Shown here: in pieces, positions 25,735-35,532 of the stretch
How positions within the stretch are numbered: the stretch's first letter is position 1
How the letters are laid out: each line of letters opens with the position of its first letter
Assembly (NCBI RefSeq): GCF_003970385.1
Contig: NZ_RXZH01000008.1
Location: forward strand, 82,238-146,237
Reading direction: 5' to 3'
Length of the DNA stretch: 64,000 nt
Source: Vibrio aquaticus
Lineage (GTDB): Bacteria; Pseudomonadota; Gammaproteobacteria; Enterobacterales; Vibrionaceae
Notes under the pieces: model-generated
Told to the model about the DNA's origin: nothing
Databases searched by the model: none
What the model saw: only the letters and a program-made list of their open reading frames with translations
Program-made: the position numbers and the translations under genes

Positions 25735-28277
25735 TTGGCCACCTCCAACTGCGAACGGTCACGTTTGGTGAACAGTGCGTAGAAGACAATAAGAATGGCT
25801 GAGCTGAAAAACAGGGTGATGCCGAATAAGACGATGGTTTCTTGGTAACCAAACAGGCTCAAGCTCAAACCAGCCAGCATTGGCCCAGTGATATTGCCGA
25901 TACGCTCAGTCAGACGGAAAATACCGATGGTTTTGCCTTTATCGATGCCTTCGTTGGCAAGCAGCTCCATAACAAGTGGAATTTGAGGCGACACACTAAT
26001 TCCGTGAGCGATGCCAATCATAATAACGATGAGCAACAGGCCAAGTGTTCCGGGCAACATCATGACATTGACAAGCGCAAGACCAGAAAGCAGCCCACCA
26101 ATCACAATGAATCGAATCTTGTTATTCCAACGATCCACTAAGAATGCGCTAAGTGGAGAGATAATAATGATGGCGAGACCGTAGCTCATCATAACTCGAC
26201 CAGATACGGCGCTGCTTTCACCTAGAGATTGCAAGTAAACAGGGCACAGGTAGTACAAGAAACCCGTTAGAACGACCTTAGAAGGGATAGCGCTACAGAA
26301 CGTAATCAGCGCAAAGTATTTGTTGCTAAGGAGCACTTTAAAGTCATTAAGGCTGACCGGTTTACTCTGTGCATTCGTACCGCCGCGGCTAAAGAAATTC
26401 ATGACAAACAGCACGCTCGCCAACGCAAGCACCGCCGCTAAGACAAACGTTACATGGTAGCCAAGCTTGTCGGCGACAATGCCACCGATCGCAGCGCCAC
26501 ACAGTGAGCCCGCGAAGAAGGCGGATAAAAACGTCGACATGCCTTTGGTGCGGTTTTTAGTGGTTGTTGTATCGGTGATATAGCCTTGCGCGGAAATAAA
26601 CACGATACCGTAGCCAACCGCGGTATAAGCTCGAACGAGAAGCAGCAGCTCCAACGTTTGGCATATTGCGGTTAACGCGAGCCCTGAACTGGTGATTAGG
26701 CCGCCAACAATTAATGACTTTCTGCGTCCGACTTTATCTGACCAGTAACCGGCAAAGGGCAGCGAAATTGCCCAGCAGAACATGAACAACGAGATAGGTA
26801 AGCTAGTAATTAAGCTTTCTGGAATCCACGACTGTGAATGGCTTAAGCTCGCGACAAAGTTCGGGAAAAACGCCAGTGATGCGGCTTCAGAAAAGACCAA
26901 CATAAAGAGTGGTAAGCGGATAAAGCGGTAGTCTTGAACGCTTTGCGTTGTCAGTTCTTCATTATTTCCATTGCGGCGGACGATGTTATTTAACGTGCCA
27001 ACAATATTCCCTAGTTCATCTTTTGCTGAAACTTGAGCCACCCAACTGGCTTGGCCGCTTTTTATACCGCGAAGAAGCTGCTTTATTTGGTGCCAAGGTT
27101 TAATGATCATGAAATTACAAACAAACAGGATAATTTCTATCACAATCAACGCGGAGGCAATTAGCACGGTCACCATATCCATCAAACTGTCTTCCAATAG
27201 TTGAGGAATGATGTTGGTATCCGTTGTCAGGCGAAGTTGAATGGTTGCCGAGTCGTCAATTGGAAGTGTAGAGGCGAATATAGAACTATCGTCGAACTGA
27301 TAAGCTTGGTAATGATAGAGGTCATTACCGGCTTGTTGCAGTTGAATAGATAGAAGCTCAGGGTGCTGAGAAGTGTAGGCTGCAAATTCATCCTCTAAGC
27401 CATCTAATCGATTCAGTGGTACACCTTGCTCTAACAGACGTTTAATCATGCTAGACAGCGTGTCACCAATGACGTGAGACTTTTGCTCTAACTGAGTTTG
27501 GTAAGTGACGGAGAACTTATCCAGCGCTTGGTATGAACTCCCAATGTTAGAGGTAAAGGTAAGCACAATAGCGAGCGTAATAATCAATAATGGGAAGTAG
27601 TGGTCTCGGAATTGTTGCCACTGACTTTTCCCTTGAGCGCTGAAAAACGCTTGATGCGCGGCATCGATACGTTGTTCATCGGTTGCGTTTGTTTGTTCTA
27701 ATGCTTGCTGAGTCGCTTGTACCTTTTTAAGAATGAAGTCTAAACTAAAGTTTAAAGCAAAATAGCCGAGGCCGGCAGTAAACAACACCCACAATAGGGT
27801 ATCGACAATTTGCTGTGTGAGCAGAGTAGACTTGATGTTGTCGAGATAAGCAGTCGAGTAAAAGAGGTTAAGCTGTCCCTCTTTTTGTCCAAACGTATTG
27901 GTGATGTTAGCGCTGATCATACGCTCTACTTTGACATTTTCGCCAGCAGAATAGTGGGCGATACCATTCTTATCGAGTACTTCGATCTTGGTGATCCCAT
28001 CGACCAGGGCAAGACGCCTTTCCAATAACGATTGAATGTTTGAAATAGCGGTAAGCGGCAAACCCAATGTCATTGCTTGTTTAATGTCATTGTCCGTTTC
28101 GTTTAGTACGACTTGATAGGTCGAATCGCTCGTCTGAGTTAGCCGCTTTTCAAAATTGAGGTAGTTAAGAGTGGTATTGAGGCCGTTGGAAAACAGCAAG
28201 ACAGCGATGATCGCAAGTACGAGCTTAACGCGCAGCGAGAACAACGAACGTGACTTGTGATTCATCGAGTTATCCAT
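25731..28277 (-). CDS. MFS transporter with N-terminal sensor regions and HAMP-like linker, in T6SS operon
   Basis: An 848-residue membrane protein of unusual build. Residues 1-180 look like a sensor half: a helix at 16-34, a periplasmic loop and a helix at 155-178. A second unit follows with a helix at 228-243, a periplasmic loop of about 120 residues and a helix at 366-391. A HAMP-like segment spans about 390-437 (AKDELGNIVGTLN). From 450 to 848 it is a full MFS transporter, with motif A GYWSDKVGRRKS. Start ATG 28277 has an AAGGA ribosome site. It lies 24 bases after clpV. It could act as a ligand-gated exporter or as a receptor for T6SS control; neither is proven. Confidence 0.8.
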   Translation of the reverse strand: MDNSMNHKSRSLFSLRVKLVLAIIAVLLFSNGLNTTLNYLNFEKRLTQTSDSTYQVVLNETDNDIKQAMTLGLPLTAISNIQSLLERRLALVDGITKIEVLDKNGIAHYSAGENVKVERMISANITNTFGQKEGQLNLFYSTAYLDNIKSTLLTQQIVDTLLWVLFTAGLGYFALNFSLDFILKKVQATQQALEQTNATDEQRIDAAHQAFFSAQGKSQWQQFRDHYFPLLIITLAIVLTFTSNIGSSYQALDKFSVTYQTQLEQKSHVIGDTLSSMIKRLLEQGVPLNRLDGLEDEFAAYTSQHPELLSIQLQQAGNDLYHYQAYQFDDSSIFASTLPIDDSATIQLRLTTDTNIIPQLLEDSLMDMVTVLIASALIVIEIILFVCNFMIIKPWHQIKQLLRGIKSGQASWVAQVSAKDELGNIVGTLNNIVRRNGNNEELTTQSVQDYRFIRLPLFMLVFSEAASLAFFPNFVASLSHSQSWIPESLITSLPISLFMFCWAISLPFAGYWSDKVGRRKSLIVGGLITSSGLALTAICQTLELLLLVRAYTAVGYGIVFISAQGYITDTTTTKNRTKGMSTFLSAFFAGSLCGAAIGGIVADKLGYHVTFVLAAVLALASVLFVMNFFSRGGTNAQSKPVSLNDFKVLLSNKYFALITFCSAIPSKVVLTGFLYYLCPVYLQSLGESSAVSGRVMMSYGLAIIIISPLSAFLVDRWNNKIRFIVIGGLLSGLALVNVMMLPGTLGLLLIVIMIGIAHGISVSPQIPLVMELLANEGIDKGKTIGIFRLTERIGNITGPMLAGLSLSLFGYQETIVLFGITLFFSSAILIVFYALFTKRDRSQLEVAK

Positions 28278-28301
28278 TACAACTTTCCTTCGGCCCTATT
28301 A

Positions 28302-30914
28302 CTACTTGATCGTGAGCTCAAAGCCCGTTGCATTGTTTGCCGCAACAACAGAAACCTGCTCAATTGGCTGCTGTTGGCTTAAGCGACTAATGCACTCTTC
28401 TGCGAGTTTAGGCATGAGTGAGCGATTGATGATCTGCTCCACAGCACGACCACCTGTGGTTGGGTCCGTGTTTTTACCGACAACAAAATCAACAAACCCC
28501 TCATCCCAAGTAAAGCTAGCTTGATATTGCTCTGCCAGTTTTTTCTTAATACGGTTGAGAGAAATCTCGGTGATTTTACCTAGCTCTTCATCGTTCAACG
28601 GGTAGTAAGGGACGATGGTCGTACGACCAAGGAACGCCGGTTTGAAGTAATGCTGTAAGTCTGGACGAATACTCTCAAGCAGATCGTCGTTGCTCATACG
28701 TTCATCTTGGCTTTCACATGCATCACAAATGGCCTGATCAGCAGCATTGGAGGTCATGATGATGATGGTGTTTTTGAAATCAACGGTACGACCTTCACTG
28801 TCTTTAATATGGCCTTTATCGAAGATTTGATAGAAAAGGTCATGGACACCTGGGTGTGCTTTTTCCATCTCATCAAGAAGAAGGACTGAATATGGATTTC
28901 TTCGGATAGCTTCTGTCAGCACGCCGCCTTCACCAAAGCCGACATAACCGGCAGGAGAGCCAAGCAGCATTGAGATTTTGTGCTCTTCCTTAAATTCAGT
29001 CATGTTGATGATGGTCATATCGTTGCTTCCACCATACAGTTGCTCCGCTAGCGCCATGGCGGTTTCTGTTTTACCGACACCACTTGGGCCACACATTAAG
29101 AACACACCGATAGGTTTGCGGCTGTCAGTTAAACCTGCACGTGAGATGCGTATCGCTTTTGCCAGTTCCTGTTTAGCAACGTCTTGACCAATAACTCGCT
29201 TGTCTAATTCTTCTTCTAAAGAAAGTAGGCGAGCGATCTCGTCACTCATCATGTTACCAACAGGGATGCCGGTCCAATTAGCAATGACTTGCGCGATGGT
29301 ATTGTCATCGACCATCGCATTTACCAAGGGTTGCTCGCCTTGCAGTGTTGCAAGCTCATCCAATGTATCGTTTAGCGCTTTCTGTTTGGTTAAGTCAGGC
29401 GCTTGGTCTTCATCGGCGTGGCTGATTGACTCTTGTAGCGCCTTAATCTTATCGACAAGCTCAACTTCTTGTTCCCAACGTTTGTTAAAGGCTTCAAGTT
29501 CCAGCTCATTCGATTGAATAGTCGCAGTGAGTTCAGCGATTTCATCTTCAGCAATGCCAAACAAGGCATTCTCTTTTTCTAGCGCGGCTTTCTCATTATT
29601 TTGATAACGAATGCTTTGCTCTAAAGATTCAATGACTTCTGGTTTCGCGCCTTGTGTCAGTGCGATACGAGCACTGGCGGTGTCTAATAGGCTGATGGCT
29701 TTATCAGGCAGTTGGCGACTTGGTAAGTAACGGATAGAGAGGTGAACAGCGGCATCAATCGCGGATTCGGCGATAAATGCACCGTGGTGTTTTTGCAATG
29801 AGACTGCAACGCCGCGTAGCATCTGTTTCGCATCTTCTGCATTTGGCTCTTCAATCGAGACAACTTGAAAACGGCGTGTAAGAGCAGGGTCTTTTTCGAA
29901 GTACTTTTTGTACTCAGCCCAAGTGGTTGCCGCAATGGTTTTAAACTCACCACGAGCTAGAGCAGGTTTGAGAAGGTTAGCGGCATCGTTTTGACCAGCT
30001 GCACCACCAGCGCCAATAAGCGTATGCGCTTCATCAATAAAGACGATAATAGGCACTTCGCTATTTTTTACTTCATTGATGACATCTTTAAGGCGATTTT
30101 CAAACTCACCTTTGACGCTCGCACCGGCTTGAAGAAGACCTAAATCTAACGAGTGGATCTGAACACCTTGCAGCGCACCGGGTACTTCATCTGCCGCAAT
30201 GCGAAGTGCTAACCCTTCTACAACGGCTGTTTTACCGACCCCTGGTTCACCGACCATGATTGGGTTGTTTTGGCGCTTACGACAAAGAATATCGATGGCT
30301 TTACGAACTTCCGCATTACGCCCTGAAATGGGATCAATGTTTCCGTCAATCGCTTGCTGAGTCAGGTTTACCGTGTACTTGCTCAGTGCATCATTGCCTG
30401 TTGCTTGACCCGCTGATTGAGCTTCACCTGAGGCGGTGGTTTTAGCGCGCGCAACCGCTGTTTTGTTGATCAATCCTTGAAGTGATTCCAAAGAGACAGA
30501 CTGCAGGCTTTCAAGCTGAAGTGTATTCACACCGAGTACGTTTTGCTGCAATAGGGCATGGATTAAGTGCAGACTGATGATTTCCCCGTGACCGTAATTA
30601 ACAGAGGCCAGCATCCAGGCATCTTTAACCAACTCAGTAAGTGCTTGGCTTAATGTTGGTTGACCTTCATTTCCTTTAGGCAGGCGAGAAATTTTGCTCG
30701 AAAGTTCATTAACGATGTTGTCCTGAGAGAGATTTTGAGACTGAATCAAATTGCTCAGGTGCGTATCTTGTTGTGAGATTAGCTGTAGCAACCAATGTTC
30801 AACTTCGATAGACGCCACACCTTGGTTCATTGCCGCGCCGGCCGAGACTTCAAGTGCTTGTTTAAGCTCGGGTGACAGCTTGGCCACCAAATTAGTTAAT
30901 GTTACTTGTGTCAT
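28302..30914 (-). CDS. clpV: T6SS sheath-recycling ATPase ClpV (TssH)
   Basis: An 870-residue AAA+ unfoldase that disassembles contracted TssB/TssC sheaths. The N-domain has the Clp repeat pattern. The first ATPase domain has Walker A GEPGVGKT (222-229) and Walker [12 protein letters not shown]; a middle coiled coil (about 400-520) and a second ATPase domain with GPSGVGKTE and [11 protein letters not shown] follow. ATG 30914 was chosen over a frame nine residues longer because it has AAGGA at the right distance and gives the family start [13 protein letters not shown]. Confidence 0.95.
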   Translation of the reverse strand: MTQVTLTNLVAKLSPELKQALEVSAGAAMNQGVASIEVEHWLLQLISQQDTHLSNLIQSQNLSQDNIVNELSSKISRLPKGNEGQPTLSQALTELVKDAWMLASVNYGHGEIISLHLIHALLQQNVLGVNTLQLESLQSVSLESLQGLINKTAVARAKTTASGEAQSAGQATGNDALSKYTVNLTQQAIDGNIDPISGRNAEVRKAIDILCRKRQNNPIMVGEPGVGKTAVVEGLALRIAADEVPGALQGVQIHSLDLGLLQAGASVKGEFENRLKDVINEVKNSEVPIIVFIDEAHTLIGAGGAAGQNDAANLLKPALARGEFKTIAATTWAEYKKYFEKDPALTRRFQVVSIEEPNAEDAKQMLRGVAVSLQKHHGAFIAESAIDAAVHLSIRYLPSRQLPDKAISLLDTASARIALTQGAKPEVIESLEQSIRYQNNEKAALEKENALFGIAEDEIAELTATIQSNELELEAFNKRWEQEVELVDKIKALQESISHADEDQAPDLTKQKALNDTLDELATLQGEQPLVNAMVDDNTIAQVIANWTGIPVGNMMSDEIARLLSLEEELDKRVIGQDVAKQELAKAIRISRAGLTDSRKPIGVFLMCGPSGVGKTETAMALAEQLYGGSNDMTIINMTEFKEEHKISMLLGSPAGYVGFGEGGVLTEAIRRNPYSVLLLDEMEKAHPGVHDLFYQIFDKGHIKDSEGRTVDFKNTIIIMTSNAADQAICDACESQDERMSNDDLLESIRPDLQHYFKPAFLGRTTIVPYYPLNDEELGKITEISLNRIKKKLAEQYQASFTWDEGFVDFVVGKNTDPTTGGRAVEQIINRSLMPKLAEECISRLSQQQPIEQVSVVAANNATGFELTIK

Positions 30915-30965
30915 ACATTTATCCTTGTATTTCAAAGTCACAGCGCTTTACAGCAACTGGCGCTC

Positions 30966-31895
30966 TTATTTGAGCAAAATACGAACCCTTTGCTGAGGCT
31001 TCCGCTCCGGAGCGAGGCAATCTACCTCGCCAAGTTTTGCCGCATTCATACGGCTTGAGGAAAGCTGTGGGCGTGCTAAATAAGCCCGCTTCACCTCTAG
31101 GTAAATCGATACTGGTGTGTTGTCTCTGAGATAGTGCTGAATCAGTTCGGTCATACAACCAGCCAGTTCGCGATCATTTTGTATATCGGTCAACTCTTGT
31201 TCATTCGCGGGTAAGATTGAGACCAACAGATGAGTAAAGTGCGTTAAGCAGGTTTTGCCAATGAGAAACCCCTGACCAATACGACTGTTGTATGCGCGAT
31301 CTGTCCCCAAACGAGTCAGAGAGTCGTTTGGCAATTGTCTACGCTCAGATTGTTTGGTCGTGACCTCAATTTGATAGGGAAAATAATCATTCAAAATCTG
31401 CTTTAGCGTTTTAATGTTGCGCGTTTGTTGATTAAGCAGCAGTGAATATTGGAATAGGTGCGAATGCTGCTCTTTTAATGATGCGAGTTCGCGGAGCATT
31501 TGTGTTTTTTCAGGTGCAAGCTCGTCTTGCACCAATAACCACTGTTTGCTTTCAAGTTGAGCGGCAAGCTCAAAGTAACGTTGATTGAACACGTCCAAGA
31601 AATCTTTTAGCGCATGGTCATCATCGTGAAGCGAAAGTAACAGTTCCTCGTAGATATAATAAGGAATGACCCCTTTAACACCAGATAGCGCCTCTTTGGC
31701 GAGACGAAATTTAGCGCGATTATCTTTAAGCGAGAAATATTGGATCTCGCTGGCGTCACCCGTTGGCATGGCCTCGGCCTTCAGTACGATATGTATCCTT
31801 TGTTCAGAGCTCGCGATGAAGTGCGTCAATAAACGCATTGCTTGAACAAAGTCGTACTTTTGAGGTTGTTGGCTGAGGTCGTGAATGAGCGTCAT
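30966..31895 (-). CDS. tssG: T6SS baseplate protein TssG
   Basis: Baseplate wedge subunit of 309 residues that pairs with TssF. Contains family blocks YDFVQAMRLLTHF at the N-terminus, VIPYYIYEELLLSLHD, and GQGFLIGKTCLTHF near the middle. The ATG at 31895 is preceded by GGGAG at 6-7 bases; a frame ten residues longer runs back into tssF. The start overlaps the tssF stop region only slightly. Confidence 0.92.
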   Translation of the reverse strand: MTLIHDLSQQPQKYDFVQAMRLLTHFIASSEQRIHIVLKAEAMPTGDASEIQYFSLKDNRAKFRLAKEALSGVKGVIPYYIYEELLLSLHDDDHALKDFLDVFNQRYFELAAQLESKQWLLVQDELAPEKTQMLRELASLKEQHSHLFQYSLLLNQQTRNIKTLKQILNDYFPYQIEVTTKQSERRQLPNDSLTRLGTDRAYNSRIGQGFLIGKTCLTHFTHLLVSILPANEQELTDIQNDRELAGCMTELIQHYLRDNTPVSIYLEVKRAYLARPQLSSSRMNAAKLGEVDCLAPERKPQQRVRILLK

Positions 31896-31912
31896 GTTAT
31901 CTCCCGTATCCA

Positions 31913-33664
31913 TTAAAGCGCGCATTGGCTTCCGTGGAATTTCGGGTAGCGTTTAACGTAACCGTCTCGGCCATACACACGAATAGAAAGCTGAATATAG
32001 CGGTCGAAACTGCAATATTGTTGGAAGAAACGATTGAGAACATCACTAAAGGCTAAGAACCCAGTTTGGCTATCAAGCATTACTTCGATTTCGGTTCCCG
32101 GACAAAATACATTTTTTCCGAGAATACGCACCGCCGAAACCTGAGAACGGAAGTTAACCTCTCGTATCGTTTGTATCTCGTCACTTGAAACTTGGTTTCG
32201 ACTACATAGTTGAAGCATCTGTTTGAGTGCTTCTGCTGGATCTTGGCTGTGCAATAAAGAAGTGAAGTTTGCATTGAGCAATGCGATGAATTGCCAATGG
32301 AGCTGACTGTCATTCTCTTTTTTGATTGGAGAACTTGGCGGATAAATCGCATTAAATGCACCCGGCAAGTTAATGTTTTCAAGACATTCAAACTCACCTT
32401 GGACTGAACAAGCGGTTTTCCCGTTGCTGCACAGGAGTCGAGTCCCGTAAAGGCGATTGAATTCGAGTTCTTGCTGGTTCTGCAGAGAAATCGCTAACCG
32501 AAACTCATTGTTGCTATCACGCAAACTCTGCCAGTGGTCAGCCTGTTTATCAGAGCGGTAACTGTCTTTAAATAGTGGCACCAACAGTTTTTCGCCCATC
32601 GGGGTAATTTCAAATACTTCTTTTACTTCAACGATCTCAATATCATCATCACTGTGTGAATCCGCATTCACCGGGATACTGAGACTACGTTGATCATAAC
32701 TGGTCGGTTCGCCTGTTTTATCAAACAAATTGATCGCTGGAACAATGTTGAGCTTAAATACATGACGGTCGAAAAGGCGGATAAACTCACTCGGCAAGCT
32801 GTGCATGAATAAGTTTAATACCACCTCAGACTCATCGAAGCTTGTTAGAGCGTTGCCAAACTCATGGATTCGGAAAAATTGACGTTTTTCCTTAAAGAAG
32901 AAAAATTCACTGACCAATTGAAAACCAGAGAACTGATTGCCTTTTTGAGGCAAAAAGCGGAACGCTTCGTCGCTAACACGGTTAGTTAACAGGCTAGGGT
33001 CAAGAACCACATGGTTTTCACCACTCACATCCGACACTGAAATCGCTTGGGTCTCAGCAAGCAACAATTCAACCAAAGAATCAGCGTTGTTTTCGAAACC
33101 TTGCACAAATAGGTCGAGCGTATCGCAGCTCAAGGCACTGAAGTGAGTATCCGGATCTTGCGTCGATAACTTAATTTGAATAACGCCGGTTGTCAGTTCG
33201 GTCCCTTTAGGGCGATTGAATTTAAACGGCGCGCTCGATGCGTAGGTATCGGTAATTGCAAAAGGGGTAGTGGATAAATCATCGACGGTTGCGAAGGTGC
33301 ACTCTTTGCCTTGTGCGTTCGCGGTGAACTGAGAGCCTAAAGGCAAAAGGGTAGATTCAGAGAGATCGGCATCTTCGGCCAATTCTAAATACGCCACACT
33401 AGGAATTGTTTGGATGTAACTCGGATAAAGTAACCCTAAAAGGCCTTCCGTCACTTCCGGTAACTGTTCAGTGAGCTTTTTCTCTACAGAAGCATTGAGT
33501 AACGCAACGCCATCAAGTAGGCGCGCAAGACTTGGATCTTCAATCTGACCTTGATGAATGTTTAAGCGTTCTGCGTGGCTAGAGTGTTGTTGACCAAACT
33601 GACCTAAGGCACGGCGAACTAAGGTGAGTTCTTGTTCGTAGTAGCGCAATAACGGATCACTCAT
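31913..33664 (-). CDS. tssF: T6SS baseplate protein TssF
   Basis: A 583-residue baseplate wedge protein. The N-terminus LLRYYEQELTLVRRALGQF and the segments DPSLARLLDGVALLNA and LPEVTEGLLGLLYPSYIQTI are characteristic. Length is near the family norm. It overlaps tssE by 8 bases and is followed by tssG. Confidence 0.94.
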   Translation of the reverse strand: MSDPLLRYYEQELTLVRRALGQFGQQHSSHAERLNIHQGQIEDPSLARLLDGVALLNASVEKKLTEQLPEVTEGLLGLLYPSYIQTIPSVAYLELAEDADLSESTLLPLGSQFTANAQGKECTFATVDDLSTTPFAITDTYASSAPFKFNRPKGTELTTGVIQIKLSTQDPDTHFSALSCDTLDLFVQGFENNADSLVELLLAETQAISVSDVSGENHVVLDPSLLTNRVSDEAFRFLPQKGNQFSGFQLVSEFFFFKEKRQFFRIHEFGNALTSFDESEVVLNLFMHSLPSEFIRLFDRHVFKLNIVPAINLFDKTGEPTSYDQRSLSIPVNADSHSDDDIEIVEVKEVFEITPMGEKLLVPLFKDSYRSDKQADHWQSLRDSNNEFRLAISLQNQQELEFNRLYGTRLLCSNGKTACSVQGEFECLENINLPGAFNAIYPPSSPIKKENDSQLHWQFIALLNANFTSLLHSQDPAEALKQMLQLCSRNQVSSDEIQTIREVNFRSQVSAVRILGKNVFCPGTEIEVMLDSQTGFLAFSDVLNRFFQQYCSFDRYIQLSIRVYGRDGYVKRYPKFHGSQCAL

Positions 33665-34082
33665 AACTATCCTCCGTCATTATGGTTTTTAAATTGTTCA
33701 AAGAGATTTTGGAGTCAAAGATAAGTTCTTTAAGACCTTGGGCGGTGTTTGCCTTGGCTACGATGCTAAAAGTGATTGCGTTTTCACTCTCTTTACGCTC
33801 GTTCAACTCGACTAATACATGAGTCAATCGAGGTTCAAAATGGGAGATGTATCGCTCTAAACGCAAAGCAAGCTGAGTTTGGTCTAAGCTCGCGCTGAGT
33901 AGCTGAACATCTTCGATACCGAAACGGAAGTTAGAGCGCTGCAATTCGATGAAGCGGTCATCAATATCAACCAATGACGCTTCAGACTCAAACAGGCGCG
34001 TAAGATGGTATTTGATGTCATCGAGTTCAGAATTGGTCGATGACTCACTGTTAGGTTGAATAAACGCTTGCCAAAAACTCAT
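33657..34082 (-). CDS. tssE: T6SS baseplate protein TssE (gp25-like)
   Basis: A 141-residue homologue of phage T4 gp25, which starts sheath polymerisation from the baseplate. The core ALRLERYISHFEPRLTHVLVE holds the EPRL motif of gp25-like proteins. It overlaps tssF by 8 bases and touches the tssC-like gene by one base. Confidence 0.92.
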   Translation of the reverse strand: MSFWQAFIQPNSESSTNSELDDIKYHLTRLFESEASLVDIDDRFIELQRSNFRFGIEDVQLLSASLDQTQLALRLERYISHFEPRLTHVLVELNERKESENAITFSIVAKANTAQGLKELIFDSKISLNNLKTIMTEDSYE

Positions 34083-35479
34083 TACGCTACCTCATCAAAC
34101 TCGGTGGTCAGAACCACTTCGCCAGAGAAATGATCGTATTGGTACTGTGGCACCATACGGAGCGTACATGAAAAGCTACCCGCACTATGAGGTGACTCAA
34201 TGATGGAAACCTTGGCAAAACTCAGCGGATACTTCGACAGTGTTTCTTCATTAGCGAAAGAGACGTTACTCGAAAACTTTTCTATCCAATGGGTGAGGAA
34301 AAGTTCACACTCGGCTGCAGTGTTGAAACTACCAATCATCTCTCTAACTTGAACTTTGAGGTAGTGGGCAATACGACACGACATAAGACTGGTTTGAATT
34401 TGTGTGAGCACTTTTTCGTTGTCGGTCGTGCCGCTCATCCAAATCGAGTTGTTACCATTAAAGTAATATTTATCGCTGAGTGCACTTTTGCTCAGTGGTA
34501 TAAAACCGTTCTGTGCATAGAACGTAGAGATTTGACCAAACAACACCACATCAGTTTCTGGTTTAGTTAAAAACAGGCTAGGGTGGTCTTCAATGTTCAC
34601 CAGCGCCCCTTGATATTTATCGTTCCAGCGTGATTTCAAAAAACCGAACCAGTTAACTCGGTGATACTCGCGCATAACGGTTGCTACGAAGGCGAAGGTG
34701 GCATTTCCCCATAACCCTTGTCCTGATTCGTTGTAGATAAACCCAACTTTCTGGTTTTGGTAGCGAGAGCGCATGCGAATTGAAGGCATGACTAAGCCTA
34801 AAAACTTAGACGATGTTTTCTCGCGCAATGTTTGCCATGGCTGGTGGTCTTCACCGTGAAGAATTTTGTTGATTCGTTTGGTGTCAGAAAGCCAGTCGGC
34901 ACGAGACTGTACAAAGAAGTCTTCATCAGGTGAGAACAACATCGGGCAAAGCGTTAGTTCGCCAAGCTTGCTTAACAATTCGATGGTAAAGAGATCATCG
35001 TAATCCGCATCAAAATCCATATCGAGTGAAATTTTGTGAGTGAACATGATGCAACCAAAAGGTTGTCCACCTAAAGTGTTGAGCTCACGATTGCCTATTT
35101 TATTAAACAGGTCCGTGGCCTTAATGGTGTAGGCTTGGTTGAGATCACTCGACACTTCACCCCAAGACATATCCAACAACTTAAGTCGGGTTTTGTTCTT
35201 ATTGATTGGTAACTTTGCCAAGCCCTCTAAGCCTAACCAGCTAGCATGCAGGTTCTGAAAGTCAGGTTGATGAATCACACTGTCGAGTTGCTCGGATAGA
35301 GCATTGTCGAGTTCAACAATCAAAGAGGAAATGGTGCTTAACAGTCGCCCCTTGCTTGAAAGTGCATCAGGCGCTATTTCAGATAGCATTGAGAGAGATT
35401 CTTTTAAAAAATCACTGTCAGTGCTGTCTAATGCGGTGAAATCAGATTGCCATTGATAATCAAGATTCATATCCAACAT
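34082..35479 (-). CDS. Second TssC-like sheath protein
   Basis: A 465-residue paralogue of the large sheath subunit placed directly after tssC. It shares the TssC frame: LVELDNALSEQLDSVIHQPD matches the helix of TssC, GQPFGCIMF aligns with GGEPYGTFI, and SCRIAHYLKV aligns with SGRIAHYLKV. The rest is strongly diverged and several loops differ. It could cap the sheath, replace TssC at one end or serve the baseplate. The start is uncertain: ATG 35479 lies very close to its AAGGA, and ATG 35470 is rather far from it. Confidence 0.8.
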   Translation of the reverse strand: MLDMNLDYQWQSDFTALDSTDSDFLKESLSMLSEIAPDALSSKGRLLSTISSLIVELDNALSEQLDSVIHQPDFQNLHASWLGLEGLAKLPINKNKTRLKLLDMSWGEVSSDLNQAYTIKATDLFNKIGNRELNTLGGQPFGCIMFTHKISLDMDFDADYDDLFTIELLSKLGELTLCPMLFSPDEDFFVQSRADWLSDTKRINKILHGEDHQPWQTLREKTSSKFLGLVMPSIRMRSRYQNQKVGFIYNESGQGLWGNATFAFVATVMREYHRVNWFGFLKSRWNDKYQGALVNIEDHPSLFLTKPETDVVLFGQISTFYAQNGFIPLSKSALSDKYYFNGNNSIWMSGTTDNEKVLTQIQTSLMSCRIAHYLKVQVREMIGSFNTAAECELFLTHWIEKFSSNVSFANEETLSKYPLSFAKVSIIESPHSAGSFSCTLRMVPQYQYDHFSGEVVLTTEFDEVA

Positions 35480-35532
35480 CGTCCTTGAAAAATAATGGGG
35501 AAATAAGGCCGGACAAGCCGGCCTATAGAGGA

